Origin: Clostridia bacterium
GTDB lineage: Bacteria; Bacillota; Clostridia; UBA1381
Direction: 5' to 3'
Length of the DNA: 64,000 bases
Assembly: GCA_017415105.1 (NCBI GenBank)
Contig: JAFQJD010000034.1
Location: forward strand, 29,692-93,691
Under the pieces are notes generated by a model, which saw only the letters and a list, made by a program, of their open reading frames with translations, did no database searches and had not been told where the DNA came from. Shown here piece after piece: positions 45,045 through 53,298 of the stretch. The translations under genes and the position numbers were made by a program. Numbering within the stretch: the stretch's first letter is position 1; each line of letters opens with the position of its first letter.

Positions 45045-46077
45045 AAGACTCTTTGAAAACATTAAAAGTGATGGTGCAGTATTTATCAGTAGCTATCCGA
45101 ATGTTTTCTATTACAGCGGATTTTCGTCTGCGGATGCGTATCTGCTCATAACAGCGAGGGAACGGTATATAATTACCGATTCGAGGTATTTTGTTCAGGC
45201 AAAACTTGAATGTCCCGATTTTGAGCTTGTTGATATAAAAAAGGGCTGGGAATATGTTTTCGGACTGATTAAGGAAGATACGATTTATTTTGAAGAAAAC
45301 AATATCAGCTATGGGATGTATTCGATGCTTACCGGAAAAGTCTATGCCAAGGAGTTTATTCCGGCACAGGCTGATATAAACCTGCCAAGACAAAAAAAGG
45401 ACAAGCACGAGCTTGAAATTATAAAAGAAGCTGAAAAAATCGGTGATATGGCGTTTAGTCACATACTTGATATTATTAAAGTGGGAATGAGTGAACGCGA
45501 GGTTGCTTTTGAAATAGAGTCGTATATGCGTAAATCGGGAGCAACGGGATTGTCATTTGATACGATTGCGGCATCAGGTGTGCGTTCTTCTATGCCACAT
45601 GGTGTTGCAAGTGACAAACTTATTGCAAAGGGAGATTTATTGACACTTGATTTCGGTTGTGTATATAACGGATACTGTTCTGATATGACAAGAACGGTTG
45701 TTATAGGTGAGCCGGATTCAAAGCAGAAAGAAATATATGAGCTTGTCTTAAAAGCACAGACAGAAGCAATCGGTGCGATATATGAGGGTGTCTTGTGTGC
45801 AGATGTTGACAAAGTGGCACGAGGTATAATAACCGATGCAGGATACGGCGAAAATTTTGGTCACGCACTCGGACACAGTGTGGGAATCCAAATCCATGAA
45901 AACCCCAATTTTTCGCCTAAAAGTACGGATGTGCTACAGAGCGGCAATGTGTTAAGTGTTGAGCCGGGTGTGTATATTGACGGTTGGGGTGGCGTAAGAA
46001 TTGAGGATTTAATCGCAGTTTCAGACGGCGAAATAATCAATCTTACAACATCTCCCAAAGAGCATATTGCAATATAA
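45031..46077 (+). CDS. pepP: Xaa-Pro aminopeptidase (M24 family)
   Basis: The 348-residue peptidase has a creatinase-like N-terminal domain and the M24 core: LTLDFGCVYNGYCSDMTRT (two Asp ligands), GHALGHSVGIQIHENP (His) and LSVEPGVYIDGWGGVRIED (two Glu). It removes N-terminal residues before proline. ATG 45031 or GTG 45028 is the start, within the last codons of aroQ. In Clostridia this gene often precedes efp, as here. Confidence 0.9.
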   Translation: MSRVKRLFENIKSDGAVFISSYPNVFYYSGFSSADAYLLITARERYIITDSRYFVQAKLECPDFELVDIKKGWEYVFGLIKEDTIYFEENNISYGMYSMLTGKVYAKEFIPAQADINLPRQKKDKHELEIIKEAEKIGDMAFSHILDIIKVGMSEREVAFEIESYMRKSGATGLSFDTIAASGVRSSMPHGVASDKLIAKGDLLTLDFGCVYNGYCSDMTRTVVIGEPDSKQKEIYELVLKAQTEAIGAIYEGVLCADVDKVARGIITDAGYGENFGHALGHSVGIQIHENPNFSPKSTDVLQSGNVLSVEPGVYIDGWGGVRIEDLIAVSDGEIINLTTSPKEHIAI

Positions 46078-46098
46078 ACATAAATATGAAAAAAACAC

Positions 46099-46127
46099 TT
46101 GCATTTTGCGGAGTTTTTTGGTAAAAT
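46099..46127 (+). promoter_or_regulatory. promoter for efp
   Basis: TTGCAT at 46099-46104 and TAAAAT at 46122-46127, preceded by TGG, are separated by 17 bp. A CCCTC/GAGGG mini-hairpin lies in the short leader. Confidence 0.7.
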
Positions 46128-46191
46128 ATATGTATATAGACTATGAATAAGATAAACCCCTCACAAAGAGGGTGGAAAGGAATGATATTTT

Positions 46192-46755
46192 ATGGTAACA
46201 GCAGGTGATTTCAGAAACGGCGTAACATTTGAAATGGACGGCGGAGTTTGGCAGGTAGTTGAGTTCCAGCACGTTAAGCCGGGTAAGGGTGCAGCTTTCG
46301 TAAGAACAAAAATGAAGAATGTTATTACAGGCGGTGTTGTTGAGAAGTCTTTCAGACCAACAGAGAAGTTCGAGAATGCATTCGTTGAAAGACGTGATAT
46401 GCAGTATTCATACAATGATGGTGATTTGTATTATTTCATGGATCAGGAAACATTTGATATGCTTCCTATTGCTATGAACGAAATCGCAGACAAGATGAAG
46501 TTCGTTAAGGAAAACGACGTATGTAAGATTCTTTCATACAAGGGTAAGGTATTCGACATCGAGCCGCCGACCTTTGTTGAGCTTGCAATTGCAGAGACAG
46601 AGCCGGGCTTTGCAGGTAATACTGCAACAGGTGCTACAAAGCCTGCTACACTTGAAACAGGTGCAGTTATCCAGGTTCCGCTGTTTGTTGACGGATCAGA
46701 CATAATCAGAGTTGACACAAGAACAGGCGAATATATGGAGCGTGTTACGAAATAA
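46192..46755 (+). CDS. efp: elongation factor P
   Basis: The 187-residue protein has the three beta-barrel domains of EF-P. The tip loop KPGKGAAFV holds the lysine that is modified in some bacteria, and the C-terminus ends [15 protein letters not shown] relieves ribosome stalling at proline runs. AAAGGAATG precedes the start. Confidence 0.95.
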   Translation: MVTAGDFRNGVTFEMDGGVWQVVEFQHVKPGKGAAFVRTKMKNVITGGVVEKSFRPTEKFENAFVERRDMQYSYNDGDLYYFMDQETFDMLPIAMNEIADKMKFVKENDVCKILSYKGKVFDIEPPTFVELAIAETEPGFAGNTATGATKPATLETGAVIQVPLFVDGSDIIRVDTRTGEYMERVTK

Positions 46756-46834
46756 TTTTCGTTGCATCTCGCACCTTTCGGCATTCCTGATGAGTGCGTA
46801 AGAGTGTAAATAAAACTCATAGGAGGACGATGAT

Positions 46835-47308
46835 ATGAGTAATATTTCAAATCAGGTGTCATATCTTAAAGGTTTGGCAGAGGGTATGAGCATTTCCGAA
46901 AAGTCTGATGAGGGTAAGCTTATTGCAAAGCTGATTGATGTACTTTCAGATGCTGCTGATGAAATTGATGCACTCTGGGCTCGCAATGATGAGCTTGAGA
47001 TGCGGATTGATGAGCTTGATGAGGAAATGTATGCCGCTGAAATGGATATTGATGCGATATATGACGATATTGAGGGCGATGCAGATATCGACGATTATGA
47101 CGACTACATTGATGATGAGGACGATGATGACTTGTTTGATATGTACGACGATGAGGACGATGATTTGTTTGAAATTATGTGTCCTGAATGCGGTGAGGAT
47201 GTCGTAGTCGATTTTGATATGCTGGATGAGGATAATAATATCGTATGTCCGAACTGTCATAGGGATATCGAGCTTGAGTTCGATATGGATGACGATGAAG
47301 ATGAATAA
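46835..47308 (+). CDS. acidic zinc-ribbon protein (CD1247-type N-terminal domain)
   Basis: The 157-residue protein starts with a helical domain (NQVSYLKGLAEGMSI; KLIDVLSDAADEIDAL) that I recognise from clostridial proteins annotated with a CD1247 N-terminal domain. A very acidic Asp/Glu stretch (about residues 55-112) follows, then a zinc ribbon with CPECGED and CPNCHRD, and another acidic end. Function is unknown. It lies downstream of efp, a common clostridial order, and has its own terminator. Confidence 0.8.
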   Translation: MSNISNQVSYLKGLAEGMSISEKSDEGKLIAKLIDVLSDAADEIDALWARNDELEMRIDELDEEMYAAEMDIDAIYDDIEGDADIDDYDDYIDDEDDDDLFDMYDDEDDDLFEIMCPECGEDVVVDFDMLDEDNNIVCPNCHRDIELEFDMDDDEDE

Positions 47309-47311
47309 TCT

Positions 47312-47339
47312 AAAAATCACCCCTACGGGTGATTTTTTT
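47312..47339 (+). terminator. terminator joined to repeat copy 2
   Basis: AAAAATCACCC pairs with GGGTGATTTTT around CTAC, then a T-run that is also the first bases of the 160-bp repeat. Confidence 0.88.
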
Positions 47340-47492
47340 ACTTTATAGGAAATTGCGTATTTCCTATAAAGTAAAAAAATATTAAATGCCCGTGCGAAAT
47401 TTTCCTCGCTATGCTCGGAAACGCACATGGGCACGACCAAAGAGTTATCCTTCTATACCCGCCGCAGGCGTGTGCCGAAGACACTTTGTTCT
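47333..47492. repeat. 160-bp interspersed repeat, copy 2
   Basis: This copy matches 13588-13747 with five substitutions over 160 bp. The perfect 21-bp palindrome is at 47333-47353 and 47359-47379. The boundaries are sharp: homology starts at the terminator T-run and stops after TTTGTTCT. Sequence outside is unrelated. Confidence 0.85.
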
Positions 47493-47503
47493 GCAAATAA
47501 AGA

Positions 47504-47528
47504 GGTGCAGTTCTTTGTGAACTGCACC
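47504..47528. terminator. terminator hairpin beside the L,D-transpeptidase
   Basis: GGTGCAGTTC pairs with GAACTGCACC around TTTGT. On the minus strand it follows the transpeptidase stop and precedes TCTTTATTT. On the plus strand it is followed by a T-run that overlaps the transpeptidase end. Confidence 0.7.
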
Positions 47529-47538
47529 GCCTGTTTTT

Positions 47539-48801
47539 TTACGGGGTTATATAAATTCTTGTTCCTACGGGGATAGTGTTTGCTATAAAGTCAATATCCT
47601 TTTTCTTTAGTCTTATACAACCGTGTGAAATCTGAACACCGACTCTGCCGTCATATTCTGTGCCGTTGTAGTTAAGAAGCACTGAATGAAGGGCATATCC
47701 GCGATAGAACACAAGACACGGACCAACGTAGTATGTACCGTAATCCCAGCGAGCTTTGTAGTTATACTCATATGAGCCGGTAACTGTCGGTGTCCACGGA
47801 GCACCTATTGCACAGGGTGCTTCGAGGATTGGCTTCCAGTGATGCTGTCTGCCCTGATAAAGTCTTACCTTGTATTCGCTCAATGATACCCATACCATAT
47901 AGTTTGTACGGCTTGAAATACCCCACTGATTGACCGGTAACTGATTAAAATACTCTGACACAAATTCTGACTCGCTCATATTTATATCCATATGAGTGCC
48001 GTAGTCCTTGATTTCAAGCTCACTGCCGATTGCATCGGCAAGTGTACGTAGTGCAATATAGACTGTACCGTCAATCATAATTGTTTTATGCGGTGCGAAA
48101 AGGTCTGTGCCAAACACCGTTGTGTATGCTGTATCAATGTTAAAATACATATCCTTGCCGGCAAGCGATATAACCTCTACATTGTACCCCTCATCATAAC
48201 GGACATCAAAACCTACAAATTCAGCTAAAGCCCGTGCGGGAACCATTGTTGTTCCGTCGATTACTCTTGCACCGCTTGTTGGTGTGCTTATTGCGTTATA
48301 ATAAAGGTTTACGGGCTTGTCCGATAATGGGTTTATTGTAATTGAAATTCCTGTTGAAATTGCGTCGTTGCCTTCAGAGTCTATGTATTTGTATGTAGGC
48401 AACGTTATGAAGGAGTTAATCGGATAAGTGTCTTCGTAGTATTTAAAGCTTTCGATACCTCCAGTTGCACATACTGCAAAGTGTGTGCCTATTTCGTATT
48501 GTGGAACATCAAACGTGAACATGACAGATTCAGAGTCCCTTGCAATATGCTGCGTTGATGTACCAAGCGACTTCAATGATTCGCCGTCAATTTCAAAGAG
48601 TTCGAAAGTAGCATCAGCTTCTTTGGTTAACAGGGTATTACTGATATCTGCCGTAATTGTTACCTGATTTTGCATATGCTCTGAAATGGTCTCTGTAATT
48701 GTCTGGTCAGGCAGGACAGCATCGGTATCGTTTTCTGCAAAGACTGTAACTGTACCTGCAATAAGTGTTGCGGTCAACAGTATTGAAATCAATTTTTTCA
48801 T
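47539..48801 (-). CDS. exported L,D-transpeptidase with copper-amine-oxidase-like domain
   Basis: The 420-residue protein has a signal peptide (KKLISILLTATLIAGTVTVFA), an unassigned beta domain, a copper-amine-oxidase N-terminal-like domain near residues 180-265 (GTTMVPARALAEFVGF, GTVYIALRTLADAIG) and a YkuD domain at the C-terminus. The catalytic site ALHSVLLN ... SHGCIRL has the His and Cys. YkuD enzymes make 3-3 cross-links in peptidoglycan or act in the spore cortex. It is transcribed alone from a good promoter. Confidence 0.9.
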   Translation of the reverse strand: MKKLISILLTATLIAGTVTVFAENDTDAVLPDQTITETISEHMQNQVTITADISNTLLTKEADATFELFEIDGESLKSLGTSTQHIARDSESVMFTFDVPQYEIGTHFAVCATGGIESFKYYEDTYPINSFITLPTYKYIDSEGNDAISTGISITINPLSDKPVNLYYNAISTPTSGARVIDGTTMVPARALAEFVGFDVRYDEGYNVEVISLAGKDMYFNIDTAYTTVFGTDLFAPHKTIMIDGTVYIALRTLADAIGSELEIKDYGTHMDINMSESEFVSEYFNQLPVNQWGISSRTNYMVWVSLSEYKVRLYQGRQHHWKPILEAPCAIGAPWTPTVTGSYEYNYKARWDYGTYYVGPCLVFYRGYALHSVLLNYNGTEYDGRVGVQISHGCIRLKKKDIDFIANTIPVGTRIYITP

Positions 48802-48833
48802 TTAAAAAATCCCCCTTATGGTGTTATACAGTA

Positions 48834-48862
48834 ATTGTACCACCAATGGGGGAAAATGTCAA
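48834..48862 (-). promoter_or_regulatory. promoter for the L,D-transpeptidase
   Basis: On the minus strand TTGACA and TACAAT, with TGG before the latter, are 17 bp apart. It starts right after the rlmH stop codon. Confidence 0.85.
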
Positions 48863-48864
48863 TA

Positions 48865-49341
48865 TTATTTATGGTATGTTGAGCCGGAATTTATCATAAA
48901 TGAACGATAAATCTGTTCTGATAAGACTACACGCATAAGCTGATGGGGTAACGTCATACGCCCGAACGAGAGGCGAAGGCTGCTCCTGCTTTTTACGGTA
49001 TCTGAAAGACCGAGTGAACCGCCGATTATAAACGTAATATTGCTTGTTGTCTGACAGGCATTGGCGATGGTATCTGCAAGCTCTGTGCTTGATAATGTTT
49101 TCCCTTCAATGCAGAGTGTGATAACAAATGCATCATTTTTCAACTTTGTAAGTATTTTTTCGCCCTCGCGTTCCTTTATCAGTTCCTGTTCTTTGTCCGA
49201 AGCATTATCGGGTATACGTTCGTCCGGAATTTCTGTAATCTCAAAATCCGCAAACCGCTTCATGCGTTTTGCGTATTCGGCTATTGCATCTGTATAAAAC
49301 TTTTCTTTTATTTTGCCTACGCATAGAATTGATACTTTCAT
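48865..49341 (-). CDS. rlmH: 23S rRNA pseudouridine-1915 N3-methyltransferase
   Basis: The 158-residue SPOUT methyltransferase has KVSILCVGKIKEKFY at the start, FIIGGSLGLSD for S-adenosylmethionine binding and a C-terminal LSEQIYRSFMINSGSTYHK knot region. It methylates helix 69 of 23S rRNA. It follows walJ after two nt, as in Bacillus-type genomes. Confidence 0.95.
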   Translation of the reverse strand: MKVSILCVGKIKEKFYTDAIAEYAKRMKRFADFEITEIPDERIPDNASDKEQELIKEREGEKILTKLKNDAFVITLCIEGKTLSSTELADTIANACQTTSNITFIIGGSLGLSDTVKSRSSLRLSFGRMTLPHQLMRVVLSEQIYRSFMINSGSTYHK

Positions 49342-49343
49342 AT

Positions 49344-50132
49344 TTACTCTCCGCTTATAAATGGTGTTATCTTATACCGTTCTGCAACCTGCAGGGTGAC
49401 ATCTACTCCGACGTTTATGCCATTGTCTGTGAGGAAATTATATGTTTCCATCTGTGCAATGTCGGGCAGGTTATTTTTATCGCTCAGATGTCCGAGCATA
49501 AGGTGCTTTGTGCCACGTTTTACAAGCTCAAACGCTGCACGTGCTGCTGCCTTGTTTGAAAGGTGACCTATGTCACTTAATATACGTTGTTTGAGTGCAT
49601 ACGGGTATTCTCCGAAACGAAGCATTTCAATGTCGTGATTCGATTCAAGGAGAATACTGTCGCATCCGCCAAGCCGTGATATGATTGCATCGGTCATAAT
49701 ACCTATGTCTGTTGCTGTAGCGAATTTTTTATGTCCGTCCGTTGCTATAAATCCACAGGGTTCAGATGCATCGTGTGGGATTGAAAAAGGCGTAACGCCA
49801 ATTCCTGCAATATCGTATGTAACATCCGGTGAGATTTCGTGAATAAGCAAATCGTCAAGCTTACCGAAATCACTTTTATAGTGCGTGCCGGATGTTGCAT
49901 AAACAGGAATATTAAACCGGCGTGATAGTATTCCGACGCCTTTTGTGTGGTCGATATGCTCGTGTGAAACAAGGATTGCATTTATTCTGTTTGCAGGCAC
50001 AGCCAGACTCTCCAGAGCTTCTGTGGCACGTTTTCCGGATGTTCCGCAATCTATTAAAATATTCGTTTTTCCGTCAGTAAGCAGTGAGCAGTTACCTGAT
50101 GAACCGCTGATGATAGAATATAGCTTTAACAT
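49344..50132 (-). CDS. walJ: MBL-fold hydrolase WalJ/YycJ-like
   Basis: The 262-residue metallo-beta-lactamase-fold protein has SHEHIDHTKGV (metal-binding HxHxDH), HDASEP, ATDIG and a final GHLS histidine. YycJ/WalJ-type proteins are linked to DNA repair or the cell wall regulon, with exact role unsettled. Here it sits directly before rlmH but without the WalKR genes. AGAGGAAAAAT precedes the start. Confidence 0.85.
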   Translation of the reverse strand: MLKLYSIISGSSGNCSLLTDGKTNILIDCGTSGKRATEALESLAVPANRINAILVSHEHIDHTKGVGILSRRFNIPVYATSGTHYKSDFGKLDDLLIHEISPDVTYDIAGIGVTPFSIPHDASEPCGFIATDGHKKFATATDIGIMTDAIISRLGGCDSILLESNHDIEMLRFGEYPYALKQRILSDIGHLSNKAAARAAFELVKRGTKHLMLGHLSDKNNLPDIAQMETYNFLTDNGINVGVDVTLQVAERYKITPFISGE

Positions 50133-50180
50133 ATTTTTCCTCTAATAATTAAGGGCGACAATTATGCCGCCCTGTTTATT

Positions 50181-51461
50181 TTAAATATAATCTTCTTCTA
50201 CAACCTGAACACGGTGAATGTCAGCACCAAGTGCTATGAACTTGTTTTCAAAGTTCTCGTAACCACGATCGATATGGTATATATCGCGTATTTCGGTTGT
50301 ACCGTCTGCCATAAGACCGGCAATTATCATTGCGGCTCCGGCTCTTAGGTCAGTAGCCTTTACTTCAGCACCCATAAGCTGTGTTACTCCGTCGATGATG
50401 GCAAGCTTTCCCTCAACACGGATTGTAGCACCAAGTCGCTTTAACTGGTCAATGTATCTGAAACGGTTGTCCCATACACCCTCACGTGCAGTGCTTGTAC
50501 CCTGAATAGTAGTAAGGAAAGTAACAAGCTGTGGCTGCATATCTGTGGGATAGCCCGGATAGGGGAGTGCGATGAAATTGATTTTCTTGAACTCGCATCC
50601 GTCAGGAACCCAGACGTGTGCGGTATCGTCACCGTATTCCACACTGACACCCGCCTCGACAAGCTTTGAGCCTATTATTTCAAGATGTCGTGGTATAACA
50701 TTATGCAGTGTCACATCACCGCGTGTTGCGGCAGCTGCTATCATAAATGTTCCGGCTTCTATCTGGTCGGGGATTATTGCATAAGTTCCGCCGTGAAGCG
50801 ATGAAACACCTTTAATTCTTATTGTATCAGTACCTGCACCTCTTATCTGTGCACCGCAGGCATTTAAAAAGTTTGCAAGGTCAACCACGTGCGGTTCTCT
50901 TGCTGCACTTTCGATTACTGTTGTGCCTTCTGCCAATACTGCGGCAAGGATTGCATTTACTGTTGCACCTACAGATACTATATCAAAGAATATCTGTGTG
51001 CCCTTAAGCTTTGGTGCGTTTGCGTTTACCATACCGCGTGATGTGTCAACAGTTGCACCCATAAGCTCGAAGCATTTTATGTGCATATCAATCGGACGTG
51101 TGCCAAAATCACATCCGCCCGGCGGATCAACACTGAACTTGCCGAATCTGCCTAAAAGTGCACCCATAAGGTAGCTTGAACCACGCATTTTTCTTGTAAG
51201 CTCACCAAGCGGCTCGTATGAATCAACATCCGAGCAATCTATCTCAACAGTATTATTATCTATATACGAAACCTCTGCACCGAGGTTTTCGAGTATCTTC
51301 AAAAACAGTTTAACGTCCTTGATGTCAGGCAGATTTTCTATACGGCATCTGTCGTTGACAAGGAGACAGGCTGGCAGAATTGCAACGGCTGCGTTTTTCG
51401 CACCGCTTATGGTTACATCGCCCGAAAGCTTATTGCCGCCCTTTACCAAGAGTTTCTCCAA
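50181..51461 (-). CDS. murA: UDP-N-acetylglucosamine 1-carboxyvinyltransferase
   Basis: The 426-residue enzyme begins peptidoglycan synthesis. It has ISGAKNAAVAILPA near residue 20 and GGCDFGTRPIDMH with the catalytic cysteine that fosfomycin attacks. GYPTDMQPQ and RAGAAMIIAGL are typical MurA segments. The start is TTG at 51461 (MEKLLVKGG), eight bases after AAGGGG; a longer frame overlaps that site. Many Firmicutes have a second MurA elsewhere. Confidence 0.94.
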   Translation of the reverse strand: MEKLLVKGGNKLSGDVTISGAKNAAVAILPACLLVNDRCRIENLPDIKDVKLFLKILENLGAEVSYIDNNTVEIDCSDVDSYEPLGELTRKMRGSSYLMGALLGRFGKFSVDPPGGCDFGTRPIDMHIKCFELMGATVDTSRGMVNANAPKLKGTQIFFDIVSVGATVNAILAAVLAEGTTVIESAAREPHVVDLANFLNACGAQIRGAGTDTIRIKGVSSLHGGTYAIIPDQIEAGTFMIAAAATRGDVTLHNVIPRHLEIIGSKLVEAGVSVEYGDDTAHVWVPDGCEFKKINFIALPYPGYPTDMQPQLVTFLTTIQGTSTAREGVWDNRFRYIDQLKRLGATIRVEGKLAIIDGVTQLMGAEVKATDLRAGAAMIIAGLMADGTTEIRDIYHIDRGYENFENKFIALGADIHRVQVVEEDYI

Positions 51462-51515
51462 TAGATACACCCCTTTGTTATTATGTAGTCAGTTTACCTA
51501 TTATGACTTATACTT

Positions 51516-51544
51516 ATTATATCATACAATATCGAAAATTGCAA
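51516..51544 (-). promoter_or_regulatory. promoter for murA
   Basis: On the minus strand TTGCAA and TATAAT are separated by 17 bp. The leader is about 50 nt. Confidence 0.8.
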
Positions 51545-51624
51545 AACTTTTTTTGTATATACATAGAAATGTATATAACCGTTAACATTATCACAAAAAA
51601 ACTGTAATAATTGCAAACGGCATG

Positions 51625-51658
51625 AAAAAACAGCTTGCAACTTATTTACAAGCTGTTT
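51625..51658 (-). terminator. terminator after rpmB
   Basis: Read on the minus strand, AAACAGCTTG pairs with CAAGCTGTTT and is followed by T's. It lies about 20 nt past the rpmB stop. Confidence 0.85.
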
Positions 51659-51676
51659 GTATTCATTACGACTTAA

Positions 51677-51865
51677 TTAAACGGCGCGCTGTACCTTTCC
51701 TGAACGAAGGCAACGTGTGCAAACATGAACAGACTTCGGTGTACCGTTAACGATAGCCTTAACCTTCATTATGTTAGGCTTCCAGGTTCTGTTTGAACGT
51801 CTGTGTGAGTGTGACACCTTTATACCAAAGCTTACGCCCTTGCCGCATATATCACATTTAGCCAT
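51677..51865 (-). CDS. rpmB: 50S ribosomal protein L28
   Basis: The 62-residue protein has AKCDICGKGVSFGIKVSHSHRRSNRTWKPN, shown here by its CDIC pair and the conserved SHS and NRTWKPN segments, and CTRCLRSGKV near the end. It is the zinc-type L28 of Firmicutes. ACAGGAGGTG precedes the start. It is transcribed alone. Confidence 0.95.
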   Translation of the reverse strand: MAKCDICGKGVSFGIKVSHSHRRSNRTWKPNIMKVKAIVNGTPKSVHVCTRCLRSGKVQRAV

Positions 51866-51910
51866 TTATAACACCTCCTGTAAAATAGCATTAAACAAAC
51901 ATCGTAAAAC

Positions 51911-51939
51911 ATTGTACCACACTTTTTTTGATTTTGCAA
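51911..51939 (-). promoter_or_regulatory. promoter for rpmB
   Basis: On the minus strand TTGCAA (51939-51934) and TACAAT (51916-51911) are separated by 17 bp. Confidence 0.8.
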
Positions 51940-52042
51940 GAGGTTTATTGAAAATTTTTTCTTTTTTTCAGTTTTTTTAAAAATATACCCCAAAGTGAAC
52001 AATTTATTGTTGAATTGTTATAAGATATTCCGTAAATTTATG

Positions 52043-52071
52043 TTGAAAACCGAAAACAAATATGGTATAAT
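52043..52071 (+). promoter_or_regulatory. promoter P1 upstream of the hprK hairpin array
   Basis: TTGAAA at 52043-52048 and TATAAT at 52066-52071 are separated by 17 bp. Transcription would start near 52078 and run through the whole array into hprK. A second TATAAT at 52300-52305 has only a poor -35, so P1 is the better candidate. Confidence 0.75.
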
Positions 52072-52094
52072 GAGTTCAAGTGAAACTTGAACTC
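52072..52094. promoter_or_regulatory. palindrome at the P1 transcription start
   Basis: GAGTTCAAG-TGAAA-CTTGAACTC is a perfect 9-bp inverted repeat that directly abuts the -10 of P1. Its place suits a repressor operator; as RNA only part of the left arm would be transcribed. No matching regulator is known from the window. Confidence 0.5.
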
Positions 52095-52266
52095 AGCTAA
52101 ATTCGCTAACGCGAGCTAAATTGAACAAGTTCAGCTAAATTGCCTTGCGGTAGCTAAATGTGCTTCGCACGCTTAGAGCGAATTTAATTTAGCTGTTTCG
52201 TTGAAACAATTTAGCTATGGAGCAAAGCGGAATAATTTAGCTTTGAGCTTTAGCTCAAAATTTAGC
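52095..52266. repeat. linker-and-mini-hairpin array before hprK
   Basis: AGCTAAATT starts at 52095, 52114 and 52133, and AGCTAAATG at 52152, an exact 19-bp period. The 10-bp inserts CGCTAACGCG, GAACAAGTTC and GCCTTGCGGT are all short palindromes, and GTGCTTCGCAC follows the fourth. The second half has AATTTAGCT at 52186, 52208 and 52234 and AATTTAGC at 52259, with inserts GTTTCGTTGAAAC and TTGAGCTTTAGCTCAA that are also palindromes. All eight linkers can pair in a nested order. No reading frame is kept. Another GCTAAATT lies at 52332, next to the hprK ribosome-binding site. Confidence 0.85.
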
Positions 52267-52356
52267 AAAAAGCTTGGCATCTAAATTGTACACTGATTCT
52301 ATAATAGTAGTATAAACTAATGATAGTGTGCGCTAAATTAAGGAGGCGGTACTAAA

Positions 52357-53292
52357 ATGGAAAGTACGGGCAAATTGCCATTAAGCAAATTCATAGAAAA
52401 CTTCAAGCTGGAGGTAATATATCAGCCAAAGTCGCTTGACGATGTATATGTTACGACACTGGACCTGTCAAGACCGGGATTGCAGCTTGTCGGATATCAC
52501 GAATATTTTGATAACAGCCGACTTCAGATAATGGGTAAGGCAGAGTTTACGTATCTTGAACAGTTTTCAACAGAGGAACGTACAAAACGCCTTGAGGCTT
52601 TCTTTAAACTCGGATTCCCTGCACTTATAATAACAAGGGGTCTGCAGATATTTCCGGAAATGACAGATTTTTCAGAACAGTATAATGTACCGCTTCTGCG
52701 TTGTGAGCATGGCACATCACGTTTTATGAGTATGGCGATAAGATACTTATCAGAACAGCTTGCACCGTGCAAAACTCGTCACGGTGTATTGTGTGAAATC
52801 TATGGTGAGGGAATACTCATAATGGGCGAGAGCGGTGTCGGAAAGAGTGAGGCGGCAATCGAGCTTGTTAAGCGTGGTCACCGTCTTGTTGCTGATGATG
52901 CGGTTGAAATCAGGAAAATTTCAGATTCTGCACTTATCGGCTCTGCTCCTGAGATTATCCGTCACTTTGTTGAGGTGCGTGGTATTGGCATCATCGACGT
53001 CAAGGAAATCTTCGGTATGGGTGCGATTAAGGATGAACAGCAGATAGATATGGTTATCCACCTTGAACCGTGGGAGAAGGGCAAGCAGTACGACCGTCTC
53101 GGAATGATTGATGAGTACACGAATATAATGGGAATAAATGTTCCGTCAATAACAATTCCTGTTAAGCTCGGCAGAAATATAGCGGTTATCGTCGAGGTTG
53201 CGGCTATGAACAACCGTCAGAAGAAGATGGGTTACAATGCTGCGGTTGAGCTTAATGAGAGGATAATGCGTCAGATGGAAATGCAGATGTAA
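52357..53292 (+). CDS. hprK: HPr kinase/phosphorylase
   Basis: The 311-residue bifunctional enzyme phosphorylates Ser46 of HPr to control carbon catabolite repression. GESGVGKSEAAIEL near residue 155 is the P-loop, and LVADDAVEIRK plus EVRGIGIIDVKEIFG are the family signature. AGGAGG lies ten bases before the ATG. The upstream leader is the unusual hairpin array. hprK heads the murB-rapZ-whiA-dnaE block. Confidence 0.95.
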   Translation: MESTGKLPLSKFIENFKLEVIYQPKSLDDVYVTTLDLSRPGLQLVGYHEYFDNSRLQIMGKAEFTYLEQFSTEERTKRLEAFFKLGFPALIITRGLQIFPEMTDFSEQYNVPLLRCEHGTSRFMSMAIRYLSEQLAPCKTRHGVLCEIYGEGILIMGESGVGKSEAAIELVKRGHRLVADDAVEIRKISDSALIGSAPEIIRHFVEVRGIGIIDVKEIFGMGAIKDEQQIDMVIHLEPWEKGKQYDRLGMIDEYTNIMGINVPSITIPVKLGRNIAVIVEVAAMNNRQKKMGYNAAVELNERIMRQMEMQM

Positions 53293-53298
53293 AAGCCC

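Noticed and set aside
46756..46834. Possible fourth copy of the hairpin family between efp and the zinc-ribbon gene
   Set aside because: It has TCTCGCAC and GAGTGCG with weak pairing, but no shared core or paired A/T arms.
51940..52042. Small gene in the rpmB-hprK gap
   Set aside because: Only T-rich, low-complexity sequence with no start and ribosome-binding site pair.
52095..52266. CRISPR array before hprK
   Set aside because: Linkers are only 9 nt, inserts are 10-17 nt palindromes, the linkers invert half way, and no cas genes are present.
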